From Tetradesmus obliquus (lineage: Eukaryota; Chlorophyta; Chlorophyceae; Sphaeropleales; Scenedesmaceae), in contig CP126191.1 of NCBI GenBank assembly GCA_030272155.1, positions 7,090,501-7,154,500 of the forward strand: a stretch of DNA of 64,000 nt. Reading direction: 5' to 3'. Positions 48,645 through 59,400 of this stretch are shown in pieces (position 1 is the stretch's first letter; each line of letters opens with the position of its first letter). The position numbers and the translations under genes are program-made. Below the pieces are notes generated by a model. That model had not been told where the DNA came from and made no database searches. It saw nothing but the letters and a program-made list of their open reading frames with translations.

Positions 48645-49961
48645 TCATCGCCAGAAGAACAGCCTCCCCAGCCGCCGCAGCTTGTTGAGCACAAACACCA
48701 GCAGGCAGATGCCGACTATGAACAGCACCACATACAGCATGAGGTTGCTGCGCGACTGCTTGTAGGCTATGTTCAATCGCCGCATGGCTTGCCGCAGCTT
48801 CAGCTTGGCCTTCTCCATCGCTTCCTCCTGCGCAGCAAGCCGGTGCATGCACGGATTGTTGGAGCGATTGGGCTAGTGTTGGAGAGAAAACAAGCTGAGG
48901 AGGCTGCAGGGAGCAAAGATGCTGACACTTGCAAGGTCGCCTGGAGGGTGATGGCACTGCAACCCAGATGGCGCTGCCAAAGTGATGGCGCTGCACACAT
49001 GATGGCGGAGCATAGTTAGCTAAGCTGCAAGCACAGAGCAATTCTGTAGCCGGCTAAGGCTGCCGCTTGCTGCTCACCAGCCCTTCCATAGCTGTACCGG
49101 TTAGTTTGGTTTCCTCCTCAATGGCCAGTGCCATCTGCACGTTCACAAACACAACATCACTTTGCATGAGGAACAGGTGACATGGTGCTACTGTAGCCCA
49201 GCGCAACCACTGCACACTTCAACTCCAGCCAAACAGCATGCATAGTGTGCCACTAACACCTACTAACAGAGCAACGCCCAGCAAGAACAAATCCGAGAAC
49301 TACAAGCGATCGCCAATGAACCACAAGCAAAGCAAGCAAGCAAGCAAGCAGTACCATGTCTAATCTGCTGTTAGGCATGCACAAACAGTGGCCTTGTCTG
49401 CCTGCCTGCCTGCCTGCCTGCATGTGTCCAGTGCCCAGCTGCACCGCAAGCTCTGGCCCAACCAGAAACATGCAGCTGCTGCCCAGACCTTTGCATTACC
49501 AGTCTTGGGCCACAAGCAGTCGCAGCTTGGCCTGTCAGCAGGCAAGCCTTACACATGTGCGACTGCACTTTGCCGTGAGAGCGGCATGCCTCCCAGTGTG
49601 ACGCTTTGAAAACGCTGCTGCCTCACCTGTTTGAGCTTTGCAACATCACCACGAAGTCCAGTTATCTGTTCATCAGCATCAAACTTCTCTATGCTGATTT
49701 GCAGGTGATCCTGGCGAGGGCGAGCAGACAACCCTCCCCTGCAAGCCATGCACAGAGCCTTCAGGGGCAAAAGCTGTGCGCTGCATGTGAGCTGCCTGCT
49801 GGGCTTGGCCCGCCAACTAGATGTTACGTTGCTTCAGCTTCAAATGAGTTACACTTAGATGCCAAGGTACTCTTCAGTAGCAGAATTGTGCACAACAGGA
49901 ACTGCATGGGATGTGCGCGTGTGCGCCCTTACCTGGATGTGTACCCGCCCCCACCATCCAT
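48645..49961 (-). CDS. Bet1-like Qc-SNARE, 126 residues, 4 exons
   Basis: Minus-strand exons 49961-49933, 49738-49627, 49134-49078 and 48827-48645, all GT-AG with consistent phase. The protein begins MDGGGGYTSR, followed by a polar linker, then a SNARE heptad helix (EQITGLRGDVAKLKQ, AIEEETKLTG, KLKLRQAMRRLNIAYKQS), a C-terminal transmembrane segment (LMLYVVLFIVGICLLVFVL) and a short basic end (NKLRRLGRLFFWR). Length, tail anchor and spacing match Bet1, the Qc-SNARE of ER-Golgi traffic: from the LR of LRGDV to the membrane segment it aligns without gaps to my memory of animal Bet1. At the position of the central zero-layer glutamine the sequence has threonine. Sft1 or another short Qc-SNARE is an alternative. 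The next gene starts on the other strand 512 bases away. Confidence 0.68.
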
Positions 49962-50473
49962 GGCACACCCTGAAGACTTGATCCACTGCTTGTTTGTACG
50001 AGCAACTGCAAGCGGAAGAGATGTCAGCACAGTAGAGCTGCTGGTTCCTGCTGCTGTTCAGTTGCTGCTGTTCAGTTGCTGCTGCTGCTGCTGGTCCGTG
50101 GCAACAGAAGGAGAAAGGCAATGCTCTGATAGTAAATTGAGTGCAGCAACAAACAAATCGGTTGTGAATACCAGCCACAAGACAGCTGAACGCGAACGAA
50201 CAATGTACTGCAGATTACAGACAGCTCATAGTCCGAGCGAGGACAATCGGTCAACAAAGGCACAGTGGAGTTAGCAAGCATTTGCAATAGTCCTGCGTGC
50301 TTTCAACCTTGTCGTCTGTACCAGATGCACTGGGTCCTCACCATGCCCTCAACCCAGTGTGACAAGTGACCGCAAGTGCGCTTACAAGGCAACACTGTTC
50401 CGGGGCCAACAAGCATAAGAAGTCGGTTAACTATACTTCATCCTTACTTGTGAGCTTTGCCCACCTCAGCAGG
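49962..50473. promoter_or_regulatory. Divergent promoter interval between SNARE and small TM-protein genes
   Basis: Start codons on opposite strands are 512 bases apart, so both promoters must lie here if both models are right. No TATA box was seen. Confidence 0.4.
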
Positions 50474-51481
50474 ATGCTGCAGTCTGTCCAGCACTCTAGT
50501 TTTGTGCAGCACCACAGCAGCAGCATGAGAGTGCTGCTGCCAGGGAAAGTGCCATGCAGCTGCAGAACAGCAGCAATTGTATCAGGTATCAACCAAAGAA
50601 GTAGAATTTATAGTAACCAGCAGCGCGACGTAGGGTGCTCAGACCTGTACAACATGACAGAAGCCATTAACGCGCAAAGTCAACTGGACCAGACACCTCA
50701 AGGCACCGCCTTGCCTACAAGAAGCAATGCAGCTGATCAATGCCATACACCAAGTGAAGTAAGCCAAATGTGGACAACGAGCAATGCTTGTTTGCAGCTT
50801 TCAACTGTGCTTGCTTTGGGTACAATAGAGACCAGGTGCCAGCCTGGAAGATCAGCGGGCATGGCAGCTACCTCCAGAAGCAGCTGAGACGCCATTGAGA
50901 TGTACGTTTATTTCGACCAAGTACTGAATGGCAACGTGCTGGTTTGTCGCTTGCGCAGCATTGACTAGCATTGACGGAGATCCATTGCTGCTGCTGCTGC
51001 TGCTGCTGTATGTGTTCTGCATGCAGGCGTCACAGCCAGTTAGCACCATAGAGGACGCGCCCACAGCAACTTCCAATGCCCAGAGAGGCGTGGGTTACTA
51101 TGCCGGCATGGTAACCACCGATCTCAAAGTCGATAACAACGCGTCTGGCTCAGACATGCTGAAGCGCAGCCTGCAGCTGGCAGGTAGGCTGCGACAGTCC
51201 TGCAGGCAGCGCCAGGTCACAGAAGAACATGTGCAGAACTAGCGGTGCCTGACTGCTTGAGTTGACATTATCATCATCATCATGTTACCCATCAAGCCAT
51301 AGCATGAACGCCATGAGTTGACATTAATATGGTCAAGTGACTAGACTAACTGCTTTGCGTGCGGAGCAGTGTCCACAAGGGAGTTGCCATAAGCTTGTGT
51401 TTTCTGTTTTCTGCAGGCGGTGTTGCTGGGGTTCTGATGCTGCTGACATACCTTTTCCTGGCGTCAAACAACCTGGTGTGA
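50474..51481 (+). CDS. Small single-TM protein, possibly plastid-targeted, 168 residues
   Basis: Exons 50474-50758, 51027-51183 and 51417-51481 with donors GTAAGC and GTAGGC, CAG acceptors and matching phases. The N-terminus (MLQSVQHSSFVQ, then LLPGKVPCSCRTAA) is rich in Ser, Ala, Arg and hydroxylated residues, like a chloroplast transit peptide. The conserved-looking part is in exons 2-3 (RGVGYYAGMVTTDLKV, DMLKRSLQLAG), followed by one hydrophobic segment (GVAGVLMLLTYLFLASN) just before the stop. I do not recognise the family. Exon 1 is the least certain, since part of it (50590-50758) could instead be intron. Plastid targeting is inference. Confidence 0.5.
51277..51305. repeat. Dispersed 29-bp repeat, copy 2
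   Basis: Identical to 24487-24515. It lies in the second intron of the small TM-protein gene. A 12-base GAGTTGACATTA flanks this copy on both sides (near 51259 and 51313), as a direct repeat. Confidence 0.75.
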
Positions 51482-53483
51482 TGGCACTAAAACGGCAACA
51501 GCAGTATAAGCATGATGCGCCGTTGTGAAGCATGCTGTTATCTCAGGCGGTCTGTGTCAGTCTGTTTATCCATTGCCAATGTCGTGCTGGTCGTATCACT
51601 GCATGGCTGGCTGTTCTGTCACAGAGCTCGCGGCATGCTTCACGCCTGCTGTCCCAGCATGCTTGGCTGCTTGCACTTGCATGATGTGGAGCACAGCTTG
51701 ACGGGTGCGGCATGCACAGCTCGCTTCACCCATCATGGCAGCCATAGCAATCCTTCATCAGCTGCAAGCCGCTGCTATGTGAGCAGTTTGTTGACGAGGT
51801 GATGGCATCAAAGCATAGATACCATCTACTGTACTAGCGCTGGGGTGCTGCTGCAAGTCTGAGGAGCTGGTGTGCAGGCAAGCTTGCGTAAAGGGTTGTA
51901 CCAAACCTGGGACCTGACAGACAATGGCAAGAGCCAGCACTGGTGCCTGTCATTGGCCCCCCAACGGGCGAGGTGACTTGTGTAAGCAAAATGTGGGGAG
52001 CTGTGTTGGCCACCTCAATGTTCAACATTTGATGCATCGTTATTCGATGCCTGCTCAGCAGATGTGGAAGCAGTGCTGGCAGGGATTGCCATTTCCACAT
52101 CTGCAAAGTACACCCCAGAAATTTGAGGTCTGTTTCCCATGAAGCCAGTGCCACTACGTACAGTGTATGCGTTACCGCAGACATGGCAGGAAAGGCTGAA
52201 TATGGCAAGGCAAGGCAAGGCTGACGCAGCCTACAGTAGGCTCCAATGCTGACGAATGTCGACTTGTTGACAGTAACACAGTGCGAGTTGACGACGCTGA
52301 TATTGCTGAAATCCGTCATGCGCTCTGCCGCGTGACGATCGGCCAGCAGGAACAGCAGTAGCTATGCACCCACTGGGCCAGCTGCTGACCTGTCATGCAT
52401 GGCTGACCATGGCATGCCAGCACCAGTGACAGCTTGTGAAGCCTGCCAGGCCACAGCAATCTAAGTACCGTAGATCGTGCAACACTGGTCCTTGCAGCAA
52501 TGCTGCTCCCTGGTACAGCCGAGATCTGTGCGCCACGACACACCGCGTGCTCGCAGTACAGTTGTTGTCATCTAGCACTACTAATCTGAACAATTTGCGG
52601 CGATACTGAAATATCGTGTGCCTGTGTTGTTGTTTTTGCCATTAAATACTAAATTTTGTGCTGCAAAGCCGTATTGGTCCTCTAAGCCAGGGCCTGGGGT
52701 TGCGGTTATTGCGACCGCACTTTGACTGTCTTACCTCGGCCCTGTCACGCCTTGAGACCGCCGGGGATTTGTTTTCATTACCTGTGACTTTGTTAGAACG
52801 CTGTTCAGGGCATGTTAGAGATGTCGGGGCTGTGAGCAACGTTTTTTTAGCCTGCGGAGGAGCACGCTGCTGGGATATGAGACTGTTTTGGGATTGATTT
52901 ATATGTGCACAATAGGATATGCTACCCGTACCTGGGCAGCGGCTCGCTCGTGGCTTGTATACGGGTGGACCAGACCCAGGTGAGCTTAAGCAGCAGCTAT
53001 CAAGCGACAGGCAGGCAGCGCGCTTACTTTGAGTTTCAATGTAGCTTTCCATGTTAATGAATTAGTGTCTACCAAGGAACAGCCTGCTGGACATGCAGTC
53101 AGTAGCCCAGCGACAGCAGCTTGGCTGGCAATCTAAACTCAATACTTGAAACCAGCTAAATCCTTTCATTGCTTTAGATGTAATCAGCGGTCGCTGCTGC
53201 CGCAGCTGTTGGTTTCAAATGAGAGCAGCAGCTATGATGTCGCCGCCTCGAAGCAGGGTGCAAAGCCTTTTAGCAAGTACTTGCAGTTGTTCTTGGAGCT
53301 TTGTGGGCCGTGCCGCAGCATTGCAGCGCTGGTAGGTCGAGTTCAACAGCGAATACAGCATGAGGCTCTTTGCAGGCAACAGCCTGCTTCACAGGCTCAA
53401 CAAGGCCCTCGAAGATGACATTGATTGGCTATCTGAGCTCGCGAATCCCTTTTGCTGCGCGCTTTTCGCAGTTAACTGGCTCC
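51482..53483. other. Interval upstream of the HECT fusion gene
   Basis: 2 kb without a supported coding exon. A TGTAA at 51981-51985 may end the TM-protein transcript. The region after about 52620 may be promoter and leader of the HECT gene. An in-frame ATG at 53415 would add 23 residues to that gene. Confidence 0.45.
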
Positions 53484-56400
53484 ATGGGGCAAGGGAGCAG
53501 CAGCACAAGAAGTAGACCCTTTGACGACGAAGGCTACATCGTCCCAGCAGGTAATGCAGCAGGCGTGGCCATTCTGCTCAGGCGGTTGATGAGCTGCACA
53601 GCATGCCAGCGCAAGCAGCATGCGCGATGTGTATGCAGCACAGCAGGGCTGGACTGACCTACGCTGGTACTGCTGCCTGCAAATTGACTGCTTTGCAGGT
53701 GCAGCTGAATCAAGGCAGTCAGCGTCATCTAGGACTACGAGTAGTCAGCCAGGAACCCCGGCAGCAGTAGCATCAGCAGAATCAGGGCAGAGTCAGAGTA
53801 GCAGCAGCACAGCAACCCCCAGCAGTGGTGGTCAACAGGTGAGCACGGGGTGCTGTTGACTGCAGCAGGGACTGTTCTGACTGTGCTATTTACAAATGAC
53901 TGTTCCTGTTGAGCCAGCACTTCCGGGGCTTCAGTTGACTTCTTCGGCTCACTTTGTGTGTGCCTGCTTGCAGACCCCGGCAATGGCTCAGGCTGCAGCG
54001 CAGCAGCCTGCAGCAGCAGCACCTGCAGCCCCAAGGACAGTACCTGTACATAAAAGTACTGCCATCATCCCAGGATGGTCACGGCCGCTGTCTTCGCAGC
54101 AGCTCACCATAGAATGCCAAAAAATCACGCAGCCCAGCAGGACGGCGTCAGCAAAGGAGTGCTATGGTGTGATGGAGCTGGAGGTCATGAAGTTCGTTGC
54201 CTACTGCGGCGGTCTGACCATCAAGCTGCGAGTTGATGACCTGCAGCATGGGCAGGTTGACAGGTGAGGATCCAGCACTGCTCTCAAGCAGCAGGAGCAC
54301 CCAAAAAGCATTGTTGACTGTGACCTGGCGCTGTCACCAACTCAGCTGCAAAAGCTCACAGCTGTTCTGTTTCCACTGTTCAACTCAAAGCCTGAGCTCA
54401 CATACTTCCGTGTCTGCAACTGCCTTTGTTGCCTGCAGCGTGACCTGGGGCCTTGCCGCAATGCGTCCGTGCCACGCTCTGGCAAACAGCAGTGCAGCTG
54501 GCAGCGGTGGCAGCAGCTCACCAGATCGACGGGCAGGCACTCCTACTGGCAGCCGTAGCGGGAGCAGCGCAGGGTCCAATGCTATGAACAAGGCACACCC
54601 AACCACTCCTGTGACTGTGCAAAACCCTTCACAGAAGCCGCTGTATGCCATCTGCACCACAGCAACTGTGGCCCGCGTGACCAAGGGAGACGTGTTGTCA
54701 ATGGACCTAAGCCCCAAGGAGGATGGCCAGCCAGTCATCATGGTGACGCTCAGCCACAACGACAGCGTGCTGCTGCGGGCGGCGCTGCCCTGTGCCAGCA
54801 TTGCAGCGCTGCAGATGTACCCTTTTGTGACCGTGCTGGTGGGTGGCTGCGCCCAGTACTCACCTTATGCCATTACCCGAGCCTGAAACCTTATGTATAT
54901 TTTGAAGCCATAACCCAAGCTATTGCAGTTGCCATGCGTATGTAGTCTGAGCATGCTAGGACGCGTGCTTCAATACATCATAGCCTGCAGTTGCTTTGGC
55001 TTTCTTGTTCAGCATGTAAGTGCAACCGTGTTCACCTAGCCTTACACCTGCTGTGCTGCTGCTGCTGTTGATGCTGCACTGTCCCTTCTGCATGCTCCTT
55101 CCTTGCAGTCTGGCATGGTTGTGTCGCTGCATGAGGCGCTGACCCCAAGCCCGCTGTTCACCTGGTACTCGCCAACATCAGCAACAGCGGACATCCAGAT
55201 GGCAGACCTGGACACGTGCGTCAAGTACAACACTGCTGCCAACACCATCAGCAGCGGTGTCTCGGAGTTCCACGGTTCCACCACCTTCACTGGTGGCCGC
55301 CACAGGTGGACAGTGCAGCTGGACAACATGGGGCAGCTGCCGGGGCACATCTTTGTAGGTTTGGTCAATTCGGAACCCAACCAAGCCCCCAGCAGCAGCA
55401 TACTGGCATCAGCACTGCCTGCCGCAATCAGCAGTCGCATGCTAGCCATCCCGGGATCCCCACTGGCAGCCCAGCCTGCAGCTGCAGGTGGTGTGCCAGT
55501 GTCGCCTGCTGCAGCAGCAGCAGTCTCGGCAGCTGCTAGCCCTGCTGGCACTTCAGCAGCAGCTGCTGCTGCAGGCATTGCAGCGTTGGGCCAACTGGGG
55601 CCAGCTGGGCCTCAGCAGCGCAGGTGGGGTGTGTGGGTGAAGCTGCCAGGGGCGCCGTCAGCTGGGGCTGCACCTGCTCAGGCCACCGCAGCTGTGCCGC
55701 CCAAGCTGGGAGATGTGCAGTTTGTGGAGTCTGTCAACAATCACTGCTGCATCACGGTTGACCTAGACCTGATAGGAGGCTACGCCAAGTTCTTCAGGAA
55801 CGGCCACCTGCTGGGCCAGGCCTTCACAGGCTTGACAGCTCCTATCAGCCCTGCATTGGCATTCCTGCAGGTGAGGAACAACACACGTAATGTTAATACA
55901 CGTTGTGACTAAGCCAGCTAGAGCGATGTTGCCTTGAGAAAGCAGCAGATATGCATGCATTGTGGTGCCACGACAACAGCAATGCAATGTCTGTATTGCG
56001 TTACTGCTGAGGCAATGGGTCGGCTTTGTTGTCAGCTGGGGTGGGCCTGACTGCTGACCTGGCTGCACTGCTGCTGCATGCAGGGCACCAACCAGCACCT
56101 ACAAGCTGGTCTAGTGAACATCACCAAGCTGCAGCAACTGGACCTGGAGTGGAACCCTGAAGCGTGCAGCGGGGACCTGCGAGTCACTGGGCGTGTGGTG
56201 CAGAAGGTGTCAGAAGTGTTTGGTGACTACAGCACAGTGCTGTGCAACCAGGGGTTCATCAGCGGGGTGCACCTGTGGCTGATCAAGGTCAACAACCTGT
56301 CAGAGCCAGACAGCATCTTCATCGGAGTGTGCAGGGGCTGCATGCCACTGGACCAGGACCCCCAGGTGTGTACTGGTGGCTCTTGGGGTTGCCCAGATTG

Positions 56401-59400
56401 CACTTCATGAGCTGCCAAGGAGATGCCAAACAACAGGCTAGGGATTAGCAGCACATGTCTTCCTAAGCAACCATGTCGGCTACGATGCAGCTTGTCGGCG
56501 CCAGTCACGCGGATGCGTGACACTTTTCTTCGCTGCCATGCTTGCTGTGTGCACTGCAGGACCTGCGTGACCGCACCTACTACCTCAGCAACGGCGTCAT
56601 CCGGGTGGGCGGCCGCCGCGTGGCAACAAACGCAGCTGCCTTCACAAAGGGCGACATTGTGGGTGTGGTGCTGGATGCGGACCAGGGGGAGATTGTCTTC
56701 CTGCGCAACGGCATTGAGCAGGGACGAGCACGTGGCATCCGTGGCCGCCTGTACCCCTTCGTGTCCTTTGACAGCGAGCAGGACCAGATCACACTGCTGG
56801 GTAAGCTGTGTCAAGCCGGCAGGTGCTGAGTTTGCTGCTGGGCACATGGTGGCGGATGCTCAGGCTGACATGAGGATTAGTGGTGTGGAGGGCCGGTGCT
56901 GCTTCTTTTGTACATGCTGTGCACACATTTTTCTGGTGTTTCTTGCTGCTGACTCGTCTGTGCCTTTGACTTGCAGGCTCTTACACGCTGCCATTGAATC
57001 GCACTCCCCGCACCCTGGCGGACATGGAGTGGGACACCGTTGGCCGCAGTGGTGACATCGAGCTGTCCAGCAACTGCCTAACAGCCACCAAGACCTCCAG
57101 TGCCAGCCCATCTACTGTCAGGGGCACCATTCTGTACAACGACACAGGTGTACATGAGTTCCACGTGATCCTGGACAGCTTGGGACCTGATGGCATCTGG
57201 GTGGGTGTGGCCAGCCCTGACATGGACCCAACCAAGTGCGTAGGCGACGTTGGCTGCGGGTGGGCCCTGCACAGTGATGGCGACAGGCGATTCAACGGAC
57301 GGGAAGAGGAGTTCACAGGTGTGTGGTGCTGGCTGTGTTTTATGCACTTTGCAATATATGTGCGCCACCAGGTTGTACAGCACAAGCTTACCAACACGTG
57401 CTGGCTTTCTGCATAACACTGTGCTGGCATCACAGCGACACACAAAGTTGCTGTTGCTGCTATCCTGTCATACATATGTCTGGTTTGCTGCTGCTGCTGT
57501 TGCTGCTGCTTCACAAACAACAAACATCACATCATATTCCTCATTGGCTACAGGCATGCAGCTGTACTGATATGTTGCAAAACATTTGTTGCATGCAGGT
57601 GCCTTCAAAAACGGCGATGTGCTGACAGTTGCCATGGACCTGGCCAACGGCATCCTGCGCTTCAGCCGCAACGGCATCCACATGGGTGACGCATTCACCG
57701 GGGTGAAGGGGCCGCTGGTGGCAGTGGTGACTCAGGCCAGTGAGGAGAGCAAGGTCACAATCCAGAACAGGCCGACAGTGCTTAACATGGGCGAGTACAC
57801 GGGCGAGCTGAGGTGCGTGCAGGCTGCAAGAAGCCAGCCAGTACCAGATGTAGTGACAGCATGCTGACTGTTGTTCTGCTGTATTTATCTGTGCAGCGGA
57901 GGCTGTGCAGTTATGTGGAACTCAGCCACCAGTCTCTTTGGGTATGTGTCATGTTGCTGCTTCCTAGTGCTGAACATGCTGTTGCTGACTCTTCTGCTGC
58001 TGCTCCCGCTGGCTCTCCTGCTGCCAGGTGGGATGAGGTGCGTGCTGGCAGGGACCTGCACGTCATCGACGGCCTCACAGTCACCAAGATGTCCAACGAG
58101 GGCGGTGACTACGCCACGGTCCTGGGCACCCTGTGCGTTGCCAGCGGCCAGCACACCTGGAACGTGTACATCAACCACGTGGAGGACAGCAACCTGTTCA
58201 TTGGTGTGACTGTGGGCGGCCATGACCTCAACGCAGACCCACAGGAGATGAAGAGCCGCACATACTACCTCAGCAACGGCACCATTCGTGTTGCTGGCAA
58301 GCTGGTGACACGCTGCGCCGAGCCATATGCTGAGGGTGATCTTGTGACTGTGCAGCTTGACATGGAGCAGCACCACATCTCCTTCTACAAGAATGGCATG
58401 CTGCAGGGCGCCGGAGACGGCCTCCCAGGTGAGAGCAGTGCCTGTGGTTTCGGTGATAACGACAGCTGTAACCAGATGAGCCGCCACATTACCAACTGCT
58501 TGTGCGCCTTTCAGCTACAGTTCAGCAGAGTGATAGCCAAGCTGCCAGCCATCCTCCTACTGGAGGGATCATCACTGCATGTGTTCTGCTTCCCTTGCGC
58601 TGCAGAGGAGGTGTGGCCTTATGTGTCGCTGGACAACATCATGGACAGCATCACCCTGCACAGCAGCAACATGTTCCTGGACCTGGCGCACAGCCTCAAG
58701 TGGAATGGCCAGAAGTGCTGCCAGTGGATTCAAATCAGTGAAGATGGCACCACAGCCAGCCTCAAGCCACATGCGCAATTCGACTCCTTCTTGGGACAGG
58801 CAACGGTGCTGGGGCTGCGGGAGTACAGCCGCACAGAGGTGCACAGCTGGGTCGTGCGCCTGGAGCAGGTGGGTTGCCCTTGTGTGCAGGCACTTGCACA
58901 GCCGTGGCTGTCCAAGCTTTGTTCTGCAGAAGCTGCAAGCTGCTTGGTTTTAATGTTCAGCAGGCAGGCAGGCAGCATAATCTGCAACATTGACTCACAC
59001 CTCATCACGTCATGATCACCAACTCACACCTGGCCTGCTCCTGCCCTGTGACTGCCTGTGCCTTGCAGCCGCCCAACACAAACATTGCCAACTTCCTGGT
59101 GGGTGTGGCACCGGCCTCCATGGACCTCAACCACAGCATTGGGCAAGAGGGCTGCGGCATTGGCCTGGACTACTACGGCTACATCTACATCAACGGCAAG
59201 TACTTTCATGTCAGCAACCTTGCCAACTGGCAGCAGGTCGCCAAGCCCTGCCGCGGCTCCACTGCGCGCCACAAGGGCAAGGCTGGGCCCATGTTCAGGT
59301 TCCACGAGGGCAAGTGTGAGATCACCCTCACGCTGGACCTCAAGGAGGGAACCCTGCGCTTTAGCAGCGGTGGCCACAGCATTGGAACACTGGCCAATGT

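Noticed and set aside
49328-49421. Tetranucleotide runs AAGC and TGCC considered as a CRISPR-like or regulatory array
   Set aside because: They are simple repeats inside a SNARE intron, with no spacer structure.
53359-53520. Alternative frame starting at ATG 53359 (MRLFAGNSLLHRL)
   Set aside because: It hits a stop soon after and cannot join exon 2 in phase, while the MGQGSS frame joins the rest of the gene without error.
57899-58027. Continuous reading from 57813 through the intron into exon 10 of the HECT gene
   Set aside because: It is open by chance. The spliced form restores the W-D start of the SPRY unit, whereas reading through adds a Cys/Leu-rich stretch absent from the other units.
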